Positions 1 to 13,771 of a stretch of DNA of 43,142 nt are shown piece by piece. The stretch lies in assembly GCA_903915535.1 (NCBI GenBank), contig CAIWTJ010000073.1, forward strand, positions 1 to 43,142, read 5' to 3'. This stretch comes from Enhydrobacter aerosaccus. Lineage in GTDB: Bacteria > Pseudomonadota > Alphaproteobacteria > Reyranellales > Reyranellaceae. Below the pieces are notes generated by a model, which had not been told where the DNA came from, ran no database searches, and worked only from the letters and a program-made list of their open reading frames with translations. The stretch's first letter is position 1. Each line of letters begins with the position of its first letter. A program made the translations under genes and the position numbers.

Positions 1-945
1 GCCATCGGCCGTCTGAACCAGCGGCTGGGTCTCACCCTTGCCGATGACCGAGATCGCCGTCGCCGGCACGCCTTCGCGCACCAGGGCATCCTTGACCGTG
101 TTCGCACGACGCAGCGACAGCGCCATGTTGTAGCTTTCCGGGCCCGACTTGTCGGTATGGCCGGTCGCCGTCACGCGGGCAGAGCCCTTGGTCTTGTACG
201 AGCCAGCGGCCTGCTTGATCGTGTTCAGCGCCTGAGCCGAGAGGTTCGAGCGGTCCCAATCGAAGAACACGATGAACGACGGAGCGGCAGGAGCAGCCGG
301 AGCCGGAGCAACGGCGGCAACCGACGGGGCACCGAACTTGATCTGCAGGCTCAGCATCGCGACGACGTTGTTGTTCTGGTAGCTCGAACCGCCGAGGCCA
401 TTGAAGGTCGGGCTGGTCGTGCCGTAGTAGCGGCCATCGAGGTTCACGCGGAACATCGAGTCGATGTTGTAGCCGATACCCAGGATGCCCTGATAAGCGA
501 ACTGAGTGGTGTTCGCCGAGACGCCCAGAGCGGAGGTCTGGATGAACGCGACACCGGCGCCAGCGCCGATGTAGGGAACGATCGTTCCGCCCGCGTTGAA
601 GTCATAGAGGAAGTTAGCCAACACGCCGATGTCGTCCTTGGACGCACCGAAGTTGGGGAAGAAGCCGCCCGAGCTGCTCACCGTCGACTTGCTGTTGTGG
701 TAAATGCCTTCGAGCTCAACGCGCGGGCCAACGAAGTCGTAGCCGACCATGCCGCCGAACGAGTAGCCGATTGCCGGCGAGATGTTCGCCGTGGCGCCGA
801 AGCCCGGGGTCTGCAGCGTGGTGTTGAACATGTAGTTTCCGCCGCCCTCGATACCGGCATAGAAGCCGGGGTACTGAAGGGTCTGGGCCTGGGCCGCGAT
901 CGGGAGCACCGAGAGGGCCGCTGCGACCGCCAACAACTTCTTCAT
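1..945 (-). CDS. OmpA-family outer membrane beta-barrel protein (3' end beyond window)
   Basis: Reading the minus strand from the ATG at 943-945 gives 315 open codons running off the window edge, so the C-terminus is missing. Residues 1-20 form a signal peptide (MKKLLAVAAAL..., cleavage after AQA). Residues 21 to about 205 look like an eight-stranded OmpA/OprF-type barrel, rich in Gly and aromatic residues (YPGFYAGIEGGGNY, MVGYDFVGPRVELEG). An Ala/Pro-rich linker follows, then the start of an OmpA-like peptidoglycan-binding domain (FIVFFDWDRSNLSAQA, GHTDKSGPESYNMALS). The expected role is to anchor the outer membrane to the cell wall. A strong SD (GGGGAG) lies 7 nt before the ATG. The family is certain; a specific name is not. 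Confidence 0.9.
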   Translation of the reverse strand, partial: MKKLLAVAAALSVLPIAAQAQTLQYPGFYAGIEGGGNYMFNTTLQTPGFGATANISPAIGYSFGGMVGYDFVGPRVELEGIYHNSKSTVSSSGGFFPNFGASKDDIGVLANFLYDFNAGGTIVPYIGAGAGVAFIQTSALGVSANTTQFAYQGILGIGYNIDSMFRVNLDGRYYGTTSPTFNGLGGSSYQNNNVVAMLSLQIKFGAPSVAAVAPAPAAPAAPSFIVFFDWDRSNLSAQALNTIKQAAGSYKTKGSARVTATGHTDKSGPESYNMALSLRRANTVKDALVREGVPATAISVIGKGETQPLVQTADG

Positions 946-994
946 CAAAAAACTCCCCAAATTTCACCGCGGATACTGATGCCGCGTCCGACCC

Positions 995-1023
995 TTTATG
1001 ACATTTGAAGATCGGCTTGTAAC
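995..1023 (-). promoter_or_regulatory. Possible sigma-70-type promoter of the OmpA-family gene
   Basis: On the minus strand a TTACAA hexamer (1018-1023) and CATAAA (995-1000) are spaced 16 nt apart, about 50 bp upstream of the OmpA-family ATG. The 141-bp gap between this gene and the end of gltD is noticeably AT-richer than its surroundings. This is pattern matching only. Confidence 0.3.
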
Positions 1024-1086
1024 GCATCAAACCACACTGAAGGCCATGCGTTTTATCACTGTGACTTTCATACAACAGTAGAGGCC

Positions 1087-2538
1087 TCAGCGCGGTAAAG
1101 TGCTGGTTCCCATGAGTATTTCATCGATTGAACGGGCGCATTGACGGCCTTCGCGGATCGCCCAAACCACCAGCGATTGCCCCCGGCGCATATCTCCGGC
1201 CGCAAACAGCTTGGGGACAGAAGTCCGATAGTCCTTCACACTGGCTGCGATATTGCCCCGTGGATCGAGCGCCACGCCGGACTGTTCCAGCATTCCGGGC
1301 TTGCGCGGCCCCAGGAAGCCCATCGCCAGCAGCACCAGGTCAGCCTTCAGCTGGAAGCTGCTGCCCGGAACTTCCGCCATCGCCATGCGGCCGTCGGCAC
1401 CCTTCACCCAATCGATGCGCACGCATTCCAAGGCTTCGACCCGCCCGTCCTTGCCCACGCACCGCTTGGTCAGCACGGCAAAATCGCGGGCGGCGCCTTC
1501 CTCGTGCGAGGACGAAGTGCGCATCTTGAGAGGCCAATCGGGCCAAGTGAGCGCCTTGTTCTCTTTTTCCGGCGGCTGCGGCATCACCTCGAGCTGGGTG
1601 ACCGAAGCAGCGCCGTGGCGGTTCGACGTGCCGACGCAGTCGGACCCGGTATCGCCACCACCGATCACGATGACATGCTTGCCCTTGGCGTTGATCGTGC
1701 CCTTGGGCGCGGCGCGCGCCTCGTCGTCGCCGGCGACGCGCTTGTTCTGCGGCACCAGAAAATCCATTGCGAAGTGGACGCCGCCCAGTTCGCGGCCGGG
1801 CACCTCGAGGTCGCGCGGCCATTCGGCGCCGCCGGTCAGCGCGACGGCGTCATAACCCTCGAGCAACGACTTGATCGACAACGTGGCGCCGACTTCGACG
1901 CCGGTGCGGAATTCGACACCCTCGGCCTCCATCTGGCGCATGCGCCGGTCAATGAGATGCTTCTCCATCTTGAAGTCGGGAATGCCGTAACGCAGCAGGC
2001 CGCCGATCCTGTCGGCCTTCTCGAACAAGGTCACCGAGTGGCCGGCGCGGGCGAGCTGCTGGGCGCAGGCCATGCCCGCCGGCCCCGAGCCCACCACCGC
2101 GATGCGCTTGCCGGTCTTCCTGGCCGCCGCCAGCGGCTGGATCCAGCCCTCTTCCCATCCGCGGTCAACGATCGAGCACTCGATCGATTTGATGGCCACC
2201 GGATTGTCGTCGATGTTCAGGGTGCACGAGGCCTCGCACGGCGCGGGGCAAATGCGGCCCGTGAACTCCGGGAAGTTGTTGGTGGAGTGCAGGACCTCGA
2301 GCGCGGCCTGCCAGCGATCGCGACGGACCAGTTCGTTCCAGTCGGGAATCAGGTTGTTGACCGGACAGCCGTTGTGACAGAACGGAATGCCGCAATCCAT
2401 GCAGCGCGCGCCCTGCTGGCTCACTTCGGCCGCCGGCATCGGTCGCACGAATTCCTTCCACGTCTTGAGACGTGCCTCGACCTTGTCGTACGGGCGCTCC
2501 TTGCGCTCGATCTCGAGGAATCCAGTCGGTAGCCCCAT
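1087..2538 (-). CDS. gltD: Glutamate synthase (NADPH) small subunit
   Basis: This 483-aa protein is the beta subunit of NADPH-GOGAT. It takes electrons from NADPH through FAD and passes them by Fe-S clusters to the alpha subunit for conversion of 2-oxoglutarate plus glutamine to two glutamates. The N-terminal cysteine clusters are visible ([23 protein letters not shown]). A FAD-binding [14 protein letters not shown] follows near residue 150, and the NADPH-binding [12 protein letters not shown] lies near 290. The C-terminal FAD motif [17 protein letters not shown] is intact. Length is normal for the family. The ATG lies 6 bp past the gltB stop, so the two are co-transcribed and probably translationally coupled. 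Confidence 0.97.
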   Translation of the reverse strand: MGLPTGFLEIERKERPYDKVEARLKTWKEFVRPMPAAEVSQQGARCMDCGIPFCHNGCPVNNLIPDWNELVRRDRWQAALEVLHSTNNFPEFTGRICPAPCEASCTLNIDDNPVAIKSIECSIVDRGWEEGWIQPLAAARKTGKRIAVVGSGPAGMACAQQLARAGHSVTLFEKADRIGGLLRYGIPDFKMEKHLIDRRMRQMEAEGVEFRTGVEVGATLSIKSLLEGYDAVALTGGAEWPRDLEVPGRELGGVHFAMDFLVPQNKRVAGDDEARAAPKGTINAKGKHVIVIGGGDTGSDCVGTSNRHGAASVTQLEVMPQPPEKENKALTWPDWPLKMRTSSSHEEGAARDFAVLTKRCVGKDGRVEALECVRIDWVKGADGRMAMAEVPGSSFQLKADLVLLAMGFLGPRKPGMLEQSGVALDPRGNIAASVKDYRTSVPKLFAAGDMRRGQSLVVWAIREGRQCARSIDEILMGTSTLPR

Positions 2539-2544
2539 GACGCT

Positions 2545-7206
<4,662 letters not shown>

Positions 7207-7341
7207 GCGATCAGCGCAGCCTCCCCTTGCATTCTCGTTATCGGTCCTTTTAGCCCGCCCGCCGGGCCCGGGCAAAAGCGATTGTTGCCGCGCACATCGC
7301 CCTGTAACGTGCCCCGTCACGCTGGGCCAGGGGGGACCGGA

Positions 7342-7596
7342 ATGCCGATACGCTCGATTTTCGCTGTTGCAGGATTGGCCTTGGCCGCGACCGTCAGCGG
7401 TTGCGCCACCGGCGTCGACGCCGCCTGGACGGCACCCGGCTGGTATCTCGAACAGCCGCGCGGTCTGGTGCTGGCGGGCCCGGCCTATCTCGCCGGCCCC
7501 TATTCTTATGAGGAATGCGAGACCGATCGCCTGAAGGCGCCGCAGCCCGACCGCCTGACGTGCAACCGACGCCTGGCAAAGCCGTCGGATACCTGA
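7342..7596 (+). CDS. Small putative lipoprotein, function unknown
   Basis: The product is 84 aa. It has a lipoprotein signal peptide with positively charged start MPIR, a hydrophobic core, and lipobox V-S-G-C with the lipidated Cys at position 21. The mature part is about 64 residues, with [16 protein letters not shown] and a second Cys pair (C62, C75 approximately) that could form a disulfide in the periplasm. A GGGGGGA SD lies just upstream of the ATG. I do not recognise a family. The gene is divergent from gltB and convergent with putA (15 bp between the two stop codons). Confidence 0.7.
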   Translation: MPIRSIFAVAGLALAATVSGCATGVDAAWTAPGWYLEQPRGLVLAGPAYLAGPYSYEECETDRLKAPQPDRLTCNRRLAKPSDT

Positions 7597-7611
7597 CGGC
7601 CCACCGCCCCG

Positions 7612-10600
7612 TCAGCCGATCGCCATGAGGCTGGCGTTGCCGCCAGCCGCCGCCGTGTTGACGCTGAGCGAGACCTCGCTGCGCAGAAAATCTACAGGAT
7701 AGGGTGCGACAAAGACCGGCACGATCGGCCCGTCGCGCCGGGCCATGCGCTGGCAGAACGCCACCAGATCCTCCGCCGGTCCGGAAAAAAGCGCCGCCGC
7801 GATGTGACCCTCGGCCTCGTCGGTGACCGCGCGATTGCCGCTGCCGCGTACCAGGTCGAACTGCGCCTGCAATTCGCGCCGGTCGGTGGCGACGCAGAGG
7901 ATCGCGCCCTTCGGACGTGACATGTATGCGTTATGCTCGCCGACCGGACCCGCCACTTCACCCTCTTCCGCCATCGTGGGCGCCGGGCGTTGCGACAGAA
8001 GCCGCAATAGATAGAGAGGACCACCCGCCTTCGGGCCGGTGCCCGACAGCCCACGCCCGCCGAACGGCTGCACACCGACCACCGCGCCGATCAGGTTGCG
8101 GTTCACATATTGATTGCCGGCGGCGCTTGCCGCCGTCGCCCGCTCGATCGTCTCGTCGATGCGGCTGTGCACCCCGAAGGTCAGGCCATAGCCCGTGGCG
8201 TTGACCTGGCGGATCACTTCCTCGAAGTGCGCGCGGGCATAGCGCAGGACATGCAGCACCGGGCCGAAGACCTCGTGCTTGAGCTCGGCAATCGACGAAA
8301 CCTCGATCAGGGTCGGCGGCACGAACAGGCCCGACTGCGTCTCGGGCGGCAGCAGCGCCTGATCGACGGTGTGACCCGATTTGCTCATCTGCTCGATGTG
8401 ATTGAACAGCCGTTGCTGCGCCTCGCTGGAGATCACCGGGCCAACATCCGTCGACAGGCGATCGGGATTGCCGATGGCGAGCTCGTCGATCGCGCCGCGC
8501 AGCATGGGCAGGACGGTGTCGGCAATATCTTCCTGCAGACAGAGCACGCGCAGCGCCGAGCAACGCTGCCCCGCCGAATCGAACGCCGAGACAATGACGT
8601 CGTTCACGAGCTGCTCGGGCAGAGCCGTCGAGTCGGCAATCAGGGCATTCTGACCGCCGGTCTCGGCGATCAGCGGGAGGGGCTTGCCGTCGCGGCCAAG
8701 GCGTTGCGCCAGCGTCTTCTGGATCGAGCGCGCGGCGTCCGTCGAGCCGGTGAAGACGACACCCGCCACCGACGGGCTGGCGACGAGGTGCGCGCCGACC
8801 TTGCCGTCGCCCGGCACGAGTTGCAGCGCGCCCGACGGCAGGCCGGCACCGAGGAACAGCTTCACCGCCTGCGCCGCGATCAGCGGCGTCTCCTCCGCGG
8901 GCTTGGCGATCACGGCATTGCCCGCGGCCAGTGCGCCCGCGATCTGGCCGGTGAAAATCGACAGGGGAAAATTCCACGGGCTGATGCAGGCCACGATGCC
9001 CAGCGGCGTGTGGGTCTCGTTCGACCAGCCGCGGATTTCGGAAGCGTAGTAGCGCAGGAAGTCGACCGCTTCGCGCACCTCGCCGATCGCGTTACCGAAC
9101 GTCTTGCCGGCTTCCCGCACGATCAGCCCGATGAGATGCGGCATACGCGCTTCCATGCGCTCGGCGACGCGGTCGAGGACGTCGGCGCGCATCTGCGGCG
9201 TGGCATGCCAGGGCTCGGCATAGGCGCAGGCGGCGTCGACGATCTCGGGCCCTGCCTCGACCACATGACCAACGACATCCGAGAGGTCGGCCGGATTGCG
9301 CACGTCACGCGCCTCGCCATCGCGCGGACCGCTGGCCAGCAGCGGCTGCGCGCGCCAGGCCTCGGCCAGGTCGGCCGTGATCGTCACGGCGAGCGATGCG
9401 ATCGCCTGCTCGTTGCTGAGGTCGAGGCCCGCCGAATTGGCGCGCACGCTGCCGAACAGCTCGCGCGGGGCGGCGATCTTGGGATGCGGCATGCCTACCG
9501 GGATCATGGCGGCAGCGCGCTCGACCGGATCGGTGAGCAGGCGATCTATCGGGAAATCCTTGTCGGCGATCTGGTTCACGAACGACGTGTTGGCGCCATT
9601 CTCCAGCAATCGACGCACGAGATAGGCCAGCAAGGTCTCGTGCGTGCCGACCGGCGCGTAGATGCGGCACGGCCGGTCGAGCCTGCCGGTGCCCACGACC
9701 TCTTCGTAAAGCGTCTCGCCCATGCCGTGCAGGCACTGGAACTCGTACTGACCGGGGTGCCACTCCCCTGCCATCTCGTACACGGTGGCGAGCGTCAGCG
9801 CGTTGTGCGTCGCGAACTGCGGATACACGAACTCGGTGGCCGCCAGCAGCTTCTTCGCGCACGCGACGTAGGAGACGTCCGTATGGATCTTCCGCGTGAA
9901 GACCGGAAAGCCTTCCAGCCCGTCGACCTGCGCGCGCTTGATCTCGCCGTCCCAGTAGGCGCCCTTCACCAGACGCACCATCAGCCGGTGGCCGCTGCGC
10001 CTCGCGAGGTCGATCAGCCAGTCGATCACGAAGGGGCAGCGCTTCTGGTACGCCTGCACGACGAAGCCGATCCCCTGCCACCCCGTGAGTTCCGGCTCGA
10101 AGCAGAGGCGCTCCAGCAGGTCGAGCGAGATCTCCAGCCGGTCCGCTTCCTCGGCATCGATGTTGAGGCCGATGTCGAACGAGCGCGCCAGGACAGCGAG
10201 AGCCTTCAGGCGCGGATAGAGTTCGGCCTGCACGCGCTCGATCTGCGCGCGGCTGTAGCGTGGATGAAGCGCCGACAATTTCACCGAGATGCCCGGCCCT
10301 GCCTGCACGCCACGGCCCGCCGAGGCGCGGCCGATGGCGCCGACCGCGTTCTGGTAGTCGGCGAAGTAGCGCGCGGCCTGGTCGGCGGTGACGGCCGCCT
10401 CGCCCAGCATGTCGTAGGAATAGCGGAAGCCCTTGACCTCGTAGGGCCGGCCGTTGGCCAAGGCCTCGTCGATGGTCTGGCCCGAGACGAACTGCTCGCC
10501 CATCAGGCGCATCGCCAGATTGACGCCGTGCCGGATCAGCGGCTCGCCGCCCTTCGCCACCAGCCGCGTCAGCGCCGCCGACAGGCCGCGCTCGCTGTGC

Positions 10601-11046
10601 GTCGCGGCGAGCTTGCCGGTCAGCAGCAGGCCCCAGGTGGCGGCGTTCACGAACACCGACGGGCTATGGCCGAGATGCGCCTGCCAGTCGCCGCCGCCGA
10701 TCTTGTCGCGGATCAGCGCATCGCGCGTCTCATCGTCGGGCACGCGCAGCAGCGCCTCGGCAAGGCACATCAGCGCCACGCCTTCCTGGCTCGAGAGCGC
10801 GTACTCGTGGATCAGACCTTCGACGCCCTTGCCTGTCCCCTGGGCCCTCAAGGTCTCGACCAGACGTCGCGCCAGCGCCTGGGCCTCGGCCTGTGTCGCG
10901 GCGGGCAAGGTCGCGGCCGCGATCAAGGGCGGCACGCATTCGGTCTCGGCCCGCCGGTAGGCGGACGTGATGGCTTCGCGCAGCGGACTTTGGTCGCGCA
11001 GCTGCTCGGAAAAGGCCTTGAACGGTACTGAAGCCATGTCGCGCAT
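7612..11046 (-). CDS. putA: Bifunctional proline dehydrogenase / L-glutamate gamma-semialdehyde dehydrogenase
   Basis: This 1144-aa enzyme oxidises proline to glutamate in two steps, FAD-dependent then NAD-dependent. There is no N-terminal ribbon-helix-helix domain, so it is a non-regulatory type-B PutA, unlike E. coli. The proline dehydrogenase barrel covers roughly residues 150-460 (RLVKGAYWDGEIKRA near 360; HNALTLA). The aldehyde dehydrogenase domain follows, with ISPWNFPLS near 690, the base Glu in ETGGQNALIAD near 795 and the nucleophile in AGQRCSALR near 829. The tail ends in ASLMAIG, as is usual for long PutA proteins with a C-terminal ALDH-fold domain. A second ATG at 11037 is an alternative start; neither has a clear SD. 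Confidence 0.95.
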   Translation of the reverse strand: MRDMASVPFKAFSEQLRDQSPLREAITSAYRRAETECVPPLIAAATLPAATQAEAQALARRLVETLRAQGTGKGVEGLIHEYALSSQEGVALMCLAEALLRVPDDETRDALIRDKIGGGDWQAHLGHSPSVFVNAATWGLLLTGKLAATHSERGLSAALTRLVAKGGEPLIRHGVNLAMRLMGEQFVSGQTIDEALANGRPYEVKGFRYSYDMLGEAAVTADQAARYFADYQNAVGAIGRASAGRGVQAGPGISVKLSALHPRYSRAQIERVQAELYPRLKALAVLARSFDIGLNIDAEEADRLEISLDLLERLCFEPELTGWQGIGFVVQAYQKRCPFVIDWLIDLARRSGHRLMVRLVKGAYWDGEIKRAQVDGLEGFPVFTRKIHTDVSYVACAKKLLAATEFVYPQFATHNALTLATVYEMAGEWHPGQYEFQCLHGMGETLYEEVVGTGRLDRPCRIYAPVGTHETLLAYLVRRLLENGANTSFVNQIADKDFPIDRLLTDPVERAAAMIPVGMPHPKIAAPRELFGSVRANSAGLDLSNEQAIASLAVTITADLAEAWRAQPLLASGPRDGEARDVRNPADLSDVVGHVVEAGPEIVDAACAYAEPWHATPQMRADVLDRVAERMEARMPHLIGLIVREAGKTFGNAIGEVREAVDFLRYYASEIRGWSNETHTPLGIVACISPWNFPLSIFTGQIAGALAAGNAVIAKPAEETPLIAAQAVKLFLGAGLPSGALQLVPGDGKVGAHLVASPSVAGVVFTGSTDAARSIQKTLAQRLGRDGKPLPLIAETGGQNALIADSTALPEQLVNDVIVSAFDSAGQRCSALRVLCLQEDIADTVLPMLRGAIDELAIGNPDRLSTDVGPVISSEAQQRLFNHIEQMSKSGHTVDQALLPPETQSGLFVPPTLIEVSSIAELKHEVFGPVLHVLRYARAHFEEVIRQVNATGYGLTFGVHSRIDETIERATAASAAGNQYVNRNLIGAVVGVQPFGGRGLSGTGPKAGGPLYLLRLLSQRPAPTMAEEGEVAGPVGEHNAYMSRPKGAILCVATDRRELQAQFDLVRGSGNRAVTDEAEGHIAAALFSGPAEDLVAFCQRMARRDGPIVPVFVAPYPVDFLRSEVSLSVNTAAAGGNASLMAIG

Positions 11047-11071
11047 CCGGGGTTGAGGCTAACATAAGAGG

Positions 11072-12052
11072 ATGAGGAACGTTTTACGCTGGGCGCTGCT
11101 GTCGCTGCTGATCGTCGCACCGGCTGCCTTCGCCCCACCTTCCCAAGCGCAGGCTCCGTGGCCGCAGAAGCCGGTGCGCATCGTCGTCCCCTTCCCAGGC
11201 GGCGGCTCGGCCGACGCGCTCTGCCGGATCGTCGGCGAGAAGCTGTCGGAGGCATGGAAGCAGCCGGTGATCGTCGACAATCGTCCGGGCGCGGGCGGCA
11301 ACGTGGGCGCCGACATCGTGGCCCACGCCGGCAGCGACGGCTACACGCTGCTCTGCAGCCCGCCGGGACCGCTGGCGATCAACCAGTATCTCTACAAATC
11401 CCTGACGTACGACGCGACCAAGTTCGCGCCCATCACCGTGCTGGCGCTGGTGCCCAACGTCATCACCGCGCGCAAGGACCTGCCGGCGGAGAACGTCAAG
11501 GAATTGATCGCCTACGCCAAGGCCAATCCTGGCAAGGTGACGTACGCCAGCCAGGGCAACGGCTCGACCTCGCACCTCTCGGCGCAGATGTTCGCCACCA
11601 TCGCAGGCGTCGACCTGGTGCACGTGCCGTACAAGGGCGAAGGCCCCGCTTTGGTCGACATCACCGCGAGCCGGGTCGACATCTTCATTGGCAACATCGC
11701 CGCGGCGCTGCGCTTCGAGAAGGCGAAGGAAGTGAAGTTCCTCGGCCTTGCCGCCAAGAGCCGCAGCCCCGTCGCGCCGAACGTGCCGGACGCTGCGGAG
11801 ATCGGCATGCCCGGCCTGATCGCGAGCGCCTGGTTCGCATTGGTGGCACCGCAGGGAACGCCCGACGACATCCTGCAGAAGATCAACGCCGACGCCGCGG
11901 CCGCCCTCAAGCTTGCGGACGTGCGCGAAAAATTCCTGTCGCAGGGCGCCGAGCCGATTGGCCAGAGCACGGCCGCGACCGCCGCCTTCATCAAGGAAGA
12001 AGAAGCGCGCTGGAGCGCCGTCATCAAGACCGCGAACGTCACGCTGGAGTGA
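11072..12052 (+). CDS. Bug/TctC-family periplasmic solute-binding protein (tphC-like)
   Basis: The product has 326 aa with a signal peptide ending near SQAQA. The mature protein has the tripartite tricarboxylate transporter receptor pattern: KPVRIVVPFPGGGSADA, VDNRPGAGGNVGADIVA, DGYTLL, VHVPYKGEGPALVDI. These proteins capture carboxylates in the periplasm for a TctAB membrane permease. No tctA or tctB is present here, so it must share a permease encoded elsewhere. The gene lies 5 bp before a Rieske dioxygenase gene and starts the terephthalate-like cluster, where Comamonas has tphC. I infer an aromatic dicarboxylate ligand from this context only. Only 25 bp separate it from divergent putA, so its promoter probably lies within the putA start region. 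Confidence 0.9.
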   Translation: MRNVLRWALLSLLIVAPAAFAPPSQAQAPWPQKPVRIVVPFPGGGSADALCRIVGEKLSEAWKQPVIVDNRPGAGGNVGADIVAHAGSDGYTLLCSPPGPLAINQYLYKSLTYDATKFAPITVLALVPNVITARKDLPAENVKELIAYAKANPGKVTYASQGNGSTSHLSAQMFATIAGVDLVHVPYKGEGPALVDITASRVDIFIGNIAAALRFEKAKEVKFLGLAAKSRSPVAPNVPDAAEIGMPGLIASAWFALVAPQGTPDDILQKINADAAAALKLADVREKFLSQGAEPIGQSTAATAAFIKEEEARWSAVIKTANVTLE

Positions 12053-12057
12053 ACGCA

Positions 12058-13299
12058 ATGGATATTCGCCACAACGAAAGCGTCTGGCCCGAGGATTCCG
12101 TCGCCCGCGTTCCCTACTGGGTCTACCAGGATCCCGCGAACTACACGCGCGAGCTCGGCCGTCTGTTCGAGGGTCCGACCTGGAACTACGTCTGCCTCGA
12201 GGCCGATATCCCGAACAAGGGCGACTACCGCACCAACTTCGTGGGCGCGCTGCCGGTCATCGTGGTGCGCGACGCCGACGGCACGATCAACTGCTTCGAA
12301 AACCGCTGCGCCCATCGCGGCGCGCTGATCGCGCTCGACGACGGCGGCAACGTCGAGAACAACTTCAAGTGCATCTATCACGCCTGGAGCTACGACCTCT
12401 GCGGCAACCTGCGCGGCATCGCCTTCGAGCGCGGCATCAACGGCGTGGGCGGCATGCCCAAGGATTTCAAGCGCGAGACGTTCAGCCCGCGCAAGCTGCG
12501 CACCACGACGCTCTGCGGCCTGGTGTTCGCGACACTGTCCGACGAGACGCCGCCGATCGAGGAATATCTCGGCGACGAGATCCTGGGCCGCATCAAGCGT
12601 GTGCTCAACCGGCCGATCAAGGTGATGGGACGCTTCACCCAGGCGCTGCCCAACAACTGGAAGCTCTACGTCGAGAACGTGAAGGACACCTATCACGCGA
12701 GCCTGCTGCATCTGTTCTTCGGCACGTTCCGCATCACGCGGCTGACCCAGGGCGGCGGCGTGCTGGTCAGTCCCGACGGCGGCCATCACGCGAGCTACAC
12801 GATCGACAAGGCCGACGACCGTCAGAGCACGGCCTATCGCGACCAGGGCATCCGGACCGAGAACAAGGACTACACGCTGGCCGATCCGTCGCTGCTCGAC
12901 ACGGTCAAGGAGTTCGGCGACGACATCCAGCTGCAGATCCTGTCCGTGTTCCCGGGCTTCATCCTGCAGCAGATCCACAATTGCCTGGCCGTGCGCCAGG
13001 TCGTGCCGCGCGGCACCGACAGGATGGACCTCAAGTGGACCTATTTCGGCTTCGCCGACGATCCGCCCGAGATGACGAAGCGCCGCCTCAAACAGCAGAA
13101 CCTCGTGGGCCCCGCCGGCTTCGTGTCGATGGAGGACGGCTGCGTCGGCGGCTTCGTGCAGCGCGGCATCGCCTCGGCCGGCGAGCAGGTCTCGGTGATC
13201 GAGATGGGCGGCGACACGACGGAGAGCCAGGCGACGCGCGCCACCGAAGCGTCGGTGCGCGGCTTCTGGAAGGCCTATCGCGAGCGGATGGGTTACTGA
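12058..13299 (+). CDS. Rieske dioxygenase large subunit, terephthalate 1,2-dioxygenase-like (TphA2-like)
   Basis: The product is 413 aa, the same length I recall for Comamonas TphA2. The Rieske [2Fe-2S] ligands are C84, H86, C105 and H108 (NRCAHRG, CIYHAW). The mononuclear iron site is in NVKDTYHASLLH, with D210 bridging, H213 and H218 as ligands, and D360 (MEDG) as third ligand. Two arginines that I recall as binding the substrate carboxylates in terephthalate dioxygenase, R309 and R390, correspond with a constant offset of four to R313 (LAVRQ) and R394 (RATE). This supports a dicarboxylated aromatic substrate. The related anthranilate oxygenase AndAc is the main alternative. The ATG at 12058 follows the tctC stop by 5 bp. 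No ferredoxin reductase gene is adjacent. Confidence 0.88.
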   Translation: MDIRHNESVWPEDSVARVPYWVYQDPANYTRELGRLFEGPTWNYVCLEADIPNKGDYRTNFVGALPVIVVRDADGTINCFENRCAHRGALIALDDGGNVENNFKCIYHAWSYDLCGNLRGIAFERGINGVGGMPKDFKRETFSPRKLRTTTLCGLVFATLSDETPPIEEYLGDEILGRIKRVLNRPIKVMGRFTQALPNNWKLYVENVKDTYHASLLHLFFGTFRITRLTQGGGVLVSPDGGHHASYTIDKADDRQSTAYRDQGIRTENKDYTLADPSLLDTVKEFGDDIQLQILSVFPGFILQQIHNCLAVRQVVPRGTDRMDLKWTYFGFADDPPEMTKRRLKQQNLVGPAGFVSMEDGCVGGFVQRGIASAGEQVSVIEMGGDTTESQATRATEASVRGFWKAYRERMGY

Positions 13300-13302
13300 T
13301 CC

Positions 13303-13767
13303 ATGGACGTCGGCCGCCTCGTCACCCTGAATGCCGCCTACGCGCGCGCGATCGACAACGAGCAGTTCGAGCAATGGCCCGAGCTGTTCCACGACGACTG
13401 CCTCTACAAGGTCACGACCGCCGACAACCTGGCGCAGGGCATGGAAGGCGGCGTGATGTATGCCGACTCACGCGCCATGCTGCAGGACCGCGTGTCGGCG
13501 CTGCGCAAGGCCAACATCTACGAGCGCCAGCGCTATCGCCACATCGTCGGACTGCCGGTCGTGCTGGGCGAGAAGGACGGCGTCGCCGAGGCCGAGACGC
13601 CGTTCCTGATCGTGCGCATCATGCGCGACGGCGTCATGGACGTGTTCGCGACCGGTTGCTACCGCGACAAGGTGAAAGCCAACGCCGCGGGCGAGCTGCG
13701 CTTCGTCGAGCGCATCGCGGTGTGCGACGGCGGCCGCTTCGATACGCTGGTCGCGCTGCCCTTCTGA
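13303..13767 (+). CDS. Aromatic-ring-hydroxylating dioxygenase small (beta) subunit, TphA3-like
   Basis: This 154-aa protein has the SnoaL/NTF2-like cone fold typical of dioxygenase beta subunits (LNAAYARAIDNEQFEQWPEL, YERQRYRHIVGLPVV, ATGCYRDKV). Beta subunits are structural partners in an alpha3-beta3 hexamer and carry no metal site. Length matches TphA3 as I recall it. It begins 3 bp after the large-subunit stop and ends 4 bp before the PdxA-family gene, so the three genes are tightly coupled. The only doubt is the substrate. Confidence 0.9.
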   Translation: MDVGRLVTLNAAYARAIDNEQFEQWPELFHDDCLYKVTTADNLAQGMEGGVMYADSRAMLQDRVSALRKANIYERQRYRHIVGLPVVLGEKDGVAEAETPFLIVRIMRDGVMDVFATGCYRDKVKANAAGELRFVERIAVCDGGRFDTLVALPF

Positions 13768-13771
13768 TCGC

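Noticed and set aside
8110..11031. Plus-strand open frame of about 973 codons opposite putA.
   Set aside because: This is a typical GC-rich antisense shadow. putA is complete and motif-perfect on the other strand.
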